From Terriglobus sp. (GTDB taxonomy: Bacteria > Acidobacteriota > Terriglobia > Terriglobales > Acidobacteriaceae), in contig JAHFTZ010000098.1 in assembly GCA_023265355.1 (NCBI GenBank), positions 1 through 7,693 on the forward strand: a DNA stretch of 7,693 nt. Direction: 5' to 3'. Both the position numbers and the translations under genes were made by a program. Below, piece after piece: positions 1 to 5,155 of the stretch. The notes under the pieces were generated by a model. It was not told the origin of the DNA, did not search any database, and worked only from the letters and a program-made list of their open reading frames with translations. Position 1 is the first letter of the stretch. Each line of letters opens with the position of its first letter.

Positions 1-1011
1 GTCGCGGGTGACGAGGAGATAGGCGACGCCCGGAGTCTTTGCCGCGAGCGCTGCGGACTCTTCCGGCTGCAGGACGCTGAAGGCGGTGGCGAGGGCTCCG
101 GCGGTTTCGGCGTCGTGGGCGATGACGGTAGAAGAGAGGATGTGTCCGGCTGGCTGCGCGGTGCGGGGATCGAGGATGTGCGAGAACTGCGGTGTTCCTA
201 GATTGGAAGCGAGGTCGAAGCCACGACGGTAGGATCCGCTGGTGGCGACGGCGCGGTCGGTGACGACGACCTGATCCATGGAGGTTTCGGTCTCGGCGTG
301 CGCTGCGGGGTTGGCGATGTCCACGATCTGCGTCATAGCTCCGCGCGCCACGATATCTCCGCCGATGTTCAGCATGACGCCCTTGGCTCCCGAGGCGAGG
401 GCCGCGTCGGCTGCGTCGCTGGCGATGATGCTCTTGGCGAAGGATGCCAAGGCGAGAGGAGCGTCGCTTAGGCGCGTGGCTGTGCCGTTGGTGCGATCAA
501 GCGTCCAGTGCGGCTGCTGCATAGCTACGACAGAGCGGCGGATTTCTGTGTCCGTGGGCGTGCGGCCTTCTGCGGTGGCCTGCTTCCAGACGCGTGCGGC
601 GGTTTCGGCGGAGGCATCCAGTGCACCGTTGGTGCGGTTGCGCCAGGTGTCGAAGGCGACGAGGACGCGCATGAGTTCGGGCGACACTTTTTCCGCCGTA
701 CCACGAGTTGCTGCCCAGCGGCTGAGTTCGCTCTCCGGATTCCATGCGCTCAGAACACTGGTTCTCGAATCCAGAACGGCCAAAAGGGCCGTTTCCGCGC
801 GTTGGGCAGAGGACTTGTTGGAGGCGCGGAGTGTGACCTCCATCGAGGTGCCGAGGACGTTCTCGTGATGGAAGGTCCACGCGTGTGTGGCGGCCTGCTG
901 TGTGGCGGGTTGGGGCTTCGGCGCGGCGAGTGCGGCAGGCGCAGATGCCGCCGTGAGGGAGGCGGATACGGAGGCGATGGAGCGGACGAGCTTACGAGAG
1001 ATTCGAGCCAT
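1..1011 (-). CDS. ApbE-like FAD:protein FMN transferase family protein, exported, C-terminus cut by window edge
   Basis: ApbE-family enzymes attach FMN from FAD to Thr/Ser of target proteins outside the cytoplasm, using a bound divalent metal. The visible 337 residues start with a basic end and an Ala-rich segment consistent with a Sec signal (about 1-29, ending ALA). Family landmarks follow in order: LGTSM (53-57, equivalent of MGT), TNGALD (128-133), LNIGGDIVARG (214-224), TSGSYRRGF (257-265), HILDPRTAQPAG (278-289) and ALATAFSVL (306-314). Most of the family length of about 300-350 residues is present; only the end is missing. The start ATG lies 2 bases after the EF-hand gene's stop, with AGGAG 11 bases ahead, so translation is probably coupled. 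Oddities: aligned by eye to E. coli ApbE, the metal-site Asp four residues before Thr309 is Gly305, and the Asp of the VDLSTVGEG-type segment is Ala187. It may be a divergent or inactive member. Family membership is well supported; activity is not. Confidence 0.85.
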   Translation of the reverse strand, partial: MARISRKLVRSIASVSASLTAASAPAALAAPKPQPATQQAATHAWTFHHENVLGTSMEVTLRASNKSSAQRAETALLAVLDSRTSVLSAWNPESELSRWAATRGTAEKVSPELMRVLVAFDTWRNRTNGALDASAETAARVWKQATAEGRTPTDTEIRRSVVAMQQPHWTLDRTNGTATRLSDAPLALASFAKSIIASDAADAALASGAKGVMLNIGGDIVARGAMTQIVDIANPAAHAETETSMDQVVVTDRAVATSGSYRRGFDLASNLGTPQFSHILDPRTAQPAGHILSSTVIAHDAETAGALATAFSVLQPEESAALAAKTPGVAYLLVTRD

Positions 1012-1013
1012 TT

Positions 1014-1835
1014 CTACTGCTTCTCCTGTGCGTTGGGGCGGGTGCCGCGTGGCTGCGAGTTGTCCATATTGGAGAAGGTCACCAGAAGCTCGTCCATGGT
1101 CAGAAAGCCATCGTTGTTGGTGTCGTACTTCTCGAACTGAGCCTGCATGCGGTCGGGGGCTTCGGCCTTGGAGATCTTGCCGTCCTTATTTGTGTCCCAC
1201 TCTTCGAGCATGTGAAGGGCTCGTGCTTTCGGATCGGCCTTGGGACGGAGCTCGTTTGGGGTGATGCTGCCGTCGTTGTTTACGTCGAGCGTCTTCAAGG
1301 AGACGGAGGCCTGCTTGATCTCTTCGGCGGAGAGGATGCCATCATGGTCGAGATCGATGGCCATCACCAGCAGATCGGCACGCATGGCGGGGTTCGGCCC
1401 AGCTCCCATCGGTCTGCCTGTGGGTGCGGTTTGAGCGGAGGCCATGGCGCGGATCTCAATCGCCGTGAGGTGGCCGTTGTGGTCTGTGTCCGCGCGATCC
1501 ATCAGGCGCTGCATGCGGTCGGGGAGTTCGTCTTTGGTCAGTGCGCCGTCGCCATTTTTGTCAAAGGCCATCAGGCGTTTTACCTGCTCGTCGGGCGTTG
1601 CTCCGCCCACCGGTTCCTTCGGCAAAAACTCTTCCGCCGAGAGAGCGCCATCGTGATTGGCATCCAGGGTCAGCAGAACTACTGGAGCGGCTGAAATTTC
1701 CGCTGCGGAGAGGGAACCGTCATGATCCGTGTCCAGGGCGAGCATGACAGGACGCGGCGGTGGCCCCTGCTGTTGGGCGAACGCGACACTCCCGAGGAGG
1801 ACCGGCAGGAGAACAAGTGACCTCATGGTTTGCAT
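1014..1835 (-). CDS. Exported protein with eight EF-hand calcium-binding loops
   Basis: This 273-residue protein begins with a short signal peptide (MRSLVLLPVLLGSVAFA, ending near residue 20) followed by QQQGPPP. It then has eight canonical EF-hand loops, each D-x-(D/N)-x-(D/N)-G-x-(I/L)-(S/T)-x-x-E, starting at residues 35, 58, 92, 116, 161, 184, 214 and 238. All calcium-coordinating positions are intact in every loop, so calcium binding in the periplasm or outside the cell is likely; the partner is unknown. The two sets of four loops are spaced almost identically, and PDRMQ recurs at 105-109 and 227-231, so the protein looks like a duplicated four-EF-hand unit joined by a Pro/Gly/Ala linker (about 133-153). 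The start at 1835 lacks a clear Shine-Dalgarno; a second ATG at codon 4 would also keep the signal peptide. It is the first gene of a unit with the ApbE-like gene, 2 bases downstream. The domain call is secure; the role is unknown. Confidence 0.93.
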   Translation of the reverse strand: MQTMRSLVLLPVLLGSVAFAQQQGPPPRPVMLALDTDHDGSLSAAEISAAPVVLLTLDANHDGALSAEEFLPKEPVGGATPDEQVKRLMAFDKNGDGALTKDELPDRMQRLMDRADTDHNGHLTAIEIRAMASAQTAPTGRPMGAGPNPAMRADLLVMAIDLDHDGILSAEEIKQASVSLKTLDVNNDGSITPNELRPKADPKARALHMLEEWDTNKDGKISKAEAPDRMQAQFEKYDTNNDGFLTMDELLVTFSNMDNSQPRGTRPNAQEKQ

Positions 1836-1857
1836 AGGTATCCGGAGTTGAGATAGA

Positions 1858-1899
1858 GGACCGAATAGGTCCTAAATGTTTATAGGACATAATAGGTCC
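1858..1899. promoter_or_regulatory. Cluster of ATAGGTCC-type boxes, putative operator
   Basis: AATAGGTCC occurs twice on the plus strand (1864-1872 and 1891-1899), with a related ATAGGAC between them (1882-1888). The boxes also form inverted repeats: GGACC-5-GGTCC at 1858-1872 and GTCCTA-8-TAGGAC at 1869-1888. One box lies in the promoter spacer, one covers the -10 element, and one lies at and just after the expected transcription start. This arrangement fits a repressor site that blocks polymerase. No transcription factor that could be its owner is visible in the window, and I do not recognise the motif as belonging to a named family. Confidence 0.5.
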
Positions 1900-1907
1900 G
1901 ATATCAA
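1879..1907 (-). promoter_or_regulatory. Sigma-70-type promoter of the EF-hand/ApbE unit
   Basis: On the minus strand TTGATA (1907-1902) and TATAAA (1884-1879) are separated by exactly 17 bases, close to the housekeeping consensus TTGACA-17-TATAAT. Transcription would start near 1872, leaving about 37 bases before the EF-hand start codon. The -35 box begins only 14 bases after the LolA gene's stop, so the EF-hand/ApbE pair is probably transcribed separately from the pilin/LolA pair upstream. This is a reading of the sequence only; no start site has been mapped. Confidence 0.65.
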
Positions 1908-1921
1908 GTCTCATGATTCTT

Positions 1922-2578
1922 CTATGTGGGAGGCATACCCTCGATGATCGTGACCCCGGCTGGTGCGACAAACTCGAAGTCCGAGTCTTTCAGGGGGATG
2001 TTTTCCTGCAGATTGGAGAAGGAAAACTCTGTCGTGGAGCCGTCCGCGTCTTCGATCTTCAGGCCGGTCAGGACGCCGGTAGAGGTGTTGCAGGTTAGGG
2101 TCATCGCGTTGATGCGCTGTTCCATGCCTTTGGGAACTCCCTTGATCTTTGCCGAGTTCTGCGAGGCCTCCAGGGTGAGGTTCGTGAGTTCCTTTTCGAT
2201 TTTGAGACGACCGAGAAGAAAGCGGAGAGGGGAGCGAAGATCGTCGAGCTGCTTCGCCGCTACACGCTGGGCCTGTGGGTCGCCAGGGGTATAGAACCAA
2301 GCGTATCTACTGTTCAGAATGAAGACCTTACCCGCTGGGGAGGCATAGTTCCAGCGCATGCGGCCGGGCTTTTTCAGGAGAAGTGTCCCGGTCTCGACGC
2401 GGGTCTGTCCCATGCCGGTGTAGCGCTCGGTGTAGTCGAGCTTGAGGGAGGTCAGGTGGTTGTAATGCGCGTCGACCCGGCCTGCGATTTCATGCAGGTC
2501 GGGCGACTGGGCGGAGAGGAGGGAAGAGAGGGCCAGGAAAGCGCAGAAGATCCATAGGCTGCGCATTTTTTCTTTCAT
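1922..2578 (-). CDS. LolA-family outer-membrane lipoprotein carrier protein
   Basis: LolA-type proteins carry lipoproteins across the periplasm from the LolCDE transporter to the outer membrane, holding the acyl chains in an open beta-barrel. The 218-residue product has a signal peptide (about 1-23, core WIFCAFLALSSLLSA). It then shows the family pattern: an amphipathic helix with VDAHYNHLTSLKLDYTE (35-51), G-T-L-L-L-K-K-P-G-R-M-R-W (64-76) equivalent to the typical krPgrfRW signature, YASPAGKVFI (78-87), and the WFYTPGDPQ strand (94-102) matching the usual vWiYdp segment. The length is normal for the family. The ATG at 2578 is preceded by AAGGG at a good distance. It lies 11 bases after the pilin-like gene and is probably co-transcribed with it. 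Periplasmic LolA-like proteins outside Proteobacteria may have other cargo, and no LolB is seen here, so the exact substrate is open. Confidence 0.88.
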   Translation of the reverse strand: MKEKMRSLWIFCAFLALSSLLSAQSPDLHEIAGRVDAHYNHLTSLKLDYTERYTGMGQTRVETGTLLLKKPGRMRWNYASPAGKVFILNSRYAWFYTPGDPQAQRVAAKQLDDLRSPLRFLLGRLKIEKELTNLTLEASQNSAKIKGVPKGMEQRINAMTLTCNTSTGVLTGLKIEDADGSTTEFSFSNLQENIPLKDSDFEFVAPAGVTIIEGMPPT

Positions 2579-2589
2579 CGCGACCCTTC

Positions 2590-3096
2590 TTACTGAATCG
2601 ACTGCGTGCAGGCAGTTCCACCCTTGGGATCGGACTTGGTCTGGCCACCGTCGTCGGAGCAGAAGCCACGGTCGCCGGATTTGCCCACGGCTTCGGGAAC
2701 GGCGGTGATCTGGTAGGAGGTGAACTGATCGGTATTGTTGACCGTGACCTTGGTGCAGTTGGTGAGGGCGAAGACGTATCCGGCTTTGTGGCCGCCAGCG
2801 AGGTCAGAGGGGATGAGGCCCGCAGCGGTTGGCCCGGGGGTGGCGGTCTGTTCTCCGCCGAGGGAGGAGAGAGAGCAGGCGAAGCCGTTCTGCGGATACA
2901 TGGAGGAGTACTGAAGCTGAGCGCCGACGATGGCCTTGATGGACTGAATGGCAGAGGTCTCATTGCCCTGACGGCGGATACGCGTGATGTTCGGGATGGC
3001 GAACGTCGCGATGATGATGATGATGGAGATGACGATGAGCAGCTCGATGAGGGTGAAGCCGCGGTCGTTCTTTTGCTTTTGGTTCAGGGTCGTCAT
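2590..3096 (-). CDS. Type IV pilin / type II secretion pseudopilin-like protein
   Basis: The 168-residue product has a class III prepilin leader: 13 polar residues ending in G13, then F-T-L-I-E-L-L-I-V, with Glu at mature position 5 and a hydrophobic helix to about residue 36. A prepilin peptidase would cut after G13 and methylate the new N-terminal Phe; the protein then assembles in an inner-membrane-based fibre. The remainder is a small globular head (about 45-168) with four cysteines (74, 114, 146, 163), enough for two disulfides, and Gly/Asp-rich C-terminal loops (SGDRGF, SDDGG) of the kind seen in pseudopilins. AGAGGA (3111-3106) lies 9 bases before the ATG. It heads a probable two-gene unit with the LolA gene. 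No pilus or secretion motor genes are in view, so pilin versus pseudopilin cannot be settled. A run of five Ile (25-29) in the helix is notable but harmless. Confidence 0.92.
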   Translation of the reverse strand: MTTLNQKQKNDRGFTLIELLIVISIIIIIATFAIPNITRIRRQGNETSAIQSIKAIVGAQLQYSSMYPQNGFACSLSSLGGEQTATPGPTAAGLIPSDLAGGHKAGYVFALTNCTKVTVNNTDQFTSYQITAVPEAVGKSGDRGFCSDDGGQTKSDPKGGTACTQSIQ

Positions 3097-3293
3097 GTTC
3101 AGTAATCCTCTTCCAGTGAGACGTTTCGTCGTGATGGTTCGACAACAAGAACTTTAGCAGGGCAGAGGATTTGATGCGACCGGCTGGATGCGTCTGTTTG
3201 AAGCGCTCAGGTGGGCTACGGTGAGCGGTAAGGGGTGGATGCTTGCAGGGAAGAAGTCTTGTCGGCATGCAAACCGCGCGATAGGTTTGGAAA
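3097..3293. other. Divergent intergenic region between the pilin-like gene and the ECF sigma gene
   Basis: This 197-base stretch must hold the promoters of both flanking genes, but I see no convincing -35/-10 pair for either. I also do not find the TGTCA-type -35 reported for ECF41 target promoters, so self-regulation of the sigma gene is not supported here. Minor structures are a short perfect inverted repeat GACG-3-CGTC (3120-3130), a GATGCG direct repeat near 3173-3192, and the palindrome GCATGC just upstream of the sigma gene. None is strong enough to call a site. Confidence 0.4.
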
Positions 3294-4226
3294 ATGTTGC
3301 AAGGCAGATCCGGTGCAGATGATCTTCTCGATCCACGCGGCGCGGAGGATGAGGCCCTTGCGGCTTTCAGGAGTGTGCGTCCTCGGCTGTTCGGGATTGC
3401 GTATCGGATGCTTGGAAGCGCTGCGGACGCGGAGGACCTTTTGCAGGATGTCTGGCTGCGATGGCAGACGACGGACCGAAGTGTTGTTCTGGATGCGCCG
3501 GCCTTCTTAGCGACTACGACGATCCGTCTGGCCATTAATGTTTTCCAGTCGGCTCGTTCACGCCATGAAACCTATGTGGGATCGTGGCTTCCGGAACCGG
3601 TCGCTACCCACGACGACCCGTATCTTGGAGCCGAGCGGGGCGAGGCGCTGGAGTTTGCGGTTTTGTTATTGCTGGAGAAGCTCTCGGCGACGGAGCGGGC
3701 AGCTTATGTGCTTCGTGAGGCGTTTGACTATTCCTACGAGCAGATCGCGGAGGTTTTGCAGATCACGGAGACGAATCTCCGCCAACATGTGAGTCGCGCA
3801 CGAAAACACATTGCGGATGGACGGCGTGCGTCGGTTGGACCGACCGAACAACGACGCCTTCTGGGAGCCTTTGTTGAAGCGGCTCAAAAAGGCGACCTCG
3901 CCGGTTTAGAAGAGCTCTTCGCTGCGGACATTGTTTCGAGCGCGGATGGTGGCGGGATCGTCCGGGCGGCACGCACACCTGTCGAAGGTCGTGAGCGTGT
4001 GGCGAAGTTTATTACAGCGGTGGCGCCGCATTTCTGGAAGGGCGTAGAGGTTGTATTCATCGAAGCAAACGGCGGACCGGCTGCGTTGGTCATCCGCGAT
4101 GGCCGCGCGGTGGCTTTAGCCATGATCGATGCAACGGCTGAGGGGATTGTGCAGATCCTGTGGATGATGAGGCCGAGCAAGCTGACCGGCGTTTCTCGTC
4201 TGTTGCAGAGTCCGACGGCGCATTGA
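3294..4226 (+). CDS. sigJ: ECF41-group (SigJ-like) RNA polymerase sigma factor with SnoaL-like C-terminal domain
   Basis: ECF41 factors direct RNA polymerase to a small set of stress-type promoters and carry their own control domain instead of relying on a separate anti-sigma factor. In the 310 residues, region 2 is clear (RPRLFGIAYRMLGSAADAED, about 29-48, then DVWLRW 52-57), and region 4 includes LSATERAAYVLRE (130-142) and a helix-turn-helix (YEQIAEVLQITETNLRQHVSRARK, about 148-171). Between them is the diagnostic YVGSWLPEP (94-102). The C-terminal SnoaL-like domain (about 186-310) keeps the DGGG motif (218-221); the usual NPDKL motif appears as RPSKL (293-297). The ATG is the first start after an in-frame TAG 9 bases upstream, with AGG about 8 bases ahead. 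ECF41 genes usually sit beside a carboxymuconolactone decarboxylase, oxidoreductase or epimerase gene; none is seen here. The pilin-like gene is divergent and trhO is convergent. Confidence 0.93.
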   Translation: MLQGRSGADDLLDPRGAEDEALAAFRSVRPRLFGIAYRMLGSAADAEDLLQDVWLRWQTTDRSVVLDAPAFLATTTIRLAINVFQSARSRHETYVGSWLPEPVATHDDPYLGAERGEALEFAVLLLLEKLSATERAAYVLREAFDYSYEQIAEVLQITETNLRQHVSRARKHIADGRRASVGPTEQRRLLGAFVEAAQKGDLAGLEELFAADIVSSADGGGIVRAARTPVEGRERVAKFITAVAPHFWKGVEVVFIEANGGPAALVIRDGRAVALAMIDATAEGIVQILWMMRPSKLTGVSRLLQSPTAH

Positions 4227-4288
4227 TTTGAGAAGATCGCTGTGCTGCGTCTCAGCTCAAACTATGGAGACGTGCGTAGGAACTGCGG

Positions 4289-4999
4289 CTATTCAAAGTC
4301 CGCGTGCCCGACGGCGACTCGGCGGTCGAAGACGTAGCAGGTGCCTTCCCATTTGCTGTCCTGTGTGGGGACGTCCTCGAGATATTTCAGGATGCCGCCC
4401 TTGAGGTGATGAACTTCGCTGAAGCCCTCCTGCAGCATGAAGGCCGAGGCTTTCTCGCAGCGTATGCCTCCGGTGCAGAACATGGCAACCTTCGGGTGGG
4501 TTGCCGGATCGAGATTCTCGCGCACGTAGGTGACAAAGTCGGAGAAGGTGTTGATCCCCGGGTTGACCGCTCCGTTGAAAGTACCGATCTCCGTTTCGTA
4601 GTGATTGCGCGTGTCGAGCAGGAGAACTTCGGGATCCGCGATCAGAGCGTTCCAGTCTTCGGGCTGGACGTAGTTTCCGGCCTGCGTGGCATCTACCTTG
4701 GCTTTGCGAAAGGCGATGATCTCCTGCTTCACCTTGAAGAGCAGACGCCCGAAGGGGAGCTCTTCTGATTTCGAAAACTTCACTTCGGCACGATCCAGAC
4801 CAACTTTTGCATTGAGCAAGTTTAGGAAGCGGTCAATTGTTTCCGGCAAGCCTGCCATGGTGCCGTTGACACCCTCTCTGGCGATGAGCGTGGTGCCACG
4901 GAGATCTGTGCCTGCGAATTCGGCGAGTAACTCCTCGCGCAGGACCGCAGGTTCAGGCAAAGTGATGAAGCGATAAAAGGCTGCAACCGTGTAAGACAT
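4289..4999 (-). CDS. trhO: tRNA uridine(34) hydroxylase, rhodanese family (TrhO/YceA)
   Basis: TrhO catalyses oxygen-dependent 5-hydroxylation of U34 in certain tRNAs, in the cytoplasm, as a first step toward cmo5U/mo5U wobble modification. From the ATG at 4999 the protein is 236 residues. An N-terminal acylphosphatase-like domain starts VAAFYRFITL (5-14) and has the conserved AREGVNGTMAG (40-50). The rhodanese domain follows with LLLDTRNHYETEIGTF (126-141), the catalytic loop FCTGGIRCEKA (174-184; active Cys175, with Cys181 as in the family), and HHLKGGILKYLE (197-208). The protein ends soon after the CYVFDRRVAVGH strand, so it is a short form without the Cys-rich tail of the roughly 350-residue E. 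coli protein. A GTG at 5044 would add 15 residues, but MSYTVAAFYRF matches the usual family start and GAAAGAG lies just ahead of it. It is a single gene, convergent with the sigma factor. Confidence 0.93.
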   Translation of the reverse strand: MSYTVAAFYRFITLPEPAVLREELLAEFAGTDLRGTTLIAREGVNGTMAGLPETIDRFLNLLNAKVGLDRAEVKFSKSEELPFGRLLFKVKQEIIAFRKAKVDATQAGNYVQPEDWNALIADPEVLLLDTRNHYETEIGTFNGAVNPGINTFSDFVTYVRENLDPATHPKVAMFCTGGIRCEKASAFMLQEGFSEVHHLKGGILKYLEDVPTQDSKWEGTCYVFDRRVAVGHADFE

Positions 5000-5143
5000 G
5001 ACTCTTTCATCATAGATCGGCCAGGTGTGCAGGCCAGAGACCACCGAGTAAATTGGCTTCGGTTACTGCGGAATGGTCTACAATTCCAGCCCAACCCCAA
5101 AATGTCTGTGTCGGGTCCTGTTTCTTAGAAAGCAAGATGACGC

Positions 5144-5148
5144 GGAGG
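5144..5148 (+). promoter_or_regulatory. Strong ribosome binding site that fixes a TTG start
   Basis: GGAGG is a perfect match to the anti-Shine-Dalgarno and ends 7 bases before the TTG at 5156. The reading frame is closed by TAG (5126-5128) and TGA (5138-5140) just upstream, so this is effectively the only well-placed start that keeps the N-terminal hydrophobic segment. The later ATG at 5261 has a weaker AAGG ahead and would drop that segment. Confidence 0.75.
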
Positions 5149-5155
5149 TACACCT

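Noticed and set aside
278..1264. Plus-strand open frames across the left 1.2 kb
   Set aside because: They are antisense to the ApbE-like and EF-hand genes, encode low-complexity Arg/Ala/Gly-rich products, and have no recognisable domains. High GC keeps antisense frames open.
2490..2963. Minus-strand 157-residue frame rich in Pro, Ser and Arg
   Set aside because: It overlaps the pilin-like gene in another frame and has the composition of a shadow frame; the pilin frame has a diagnostic prepilin leader.
4227..4288. Possible terminator between the convergent sigma and trhO genes (TTGAGA ... TCTCAGCTCAA)
   Set aside because: Only about 5 pairs close over a long loop and there is no T tract on either strand.
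5000..5044. GTG at 5044 as the trhO start
   Set aside because: It adds 15 residues not typical of the family; the ATG at 4999 gives the usual N-terminus and has a purine-rich GAAAGAG just ahead.
5053..5084. Possible promoter TTGGCT ... TACAAT for the large gene
   Set aside because: The -10 is good, but the spacer is 20 bases and alternative -35 boxes are poor; not firm enough to annotate.
5102..5128. Short ATG-started frame of eight residues before the large gene, possible leader peptide
   Set aside because: No ribosome binding site precedes it, and no attenuator-like hairpin or repeated codon is visible.
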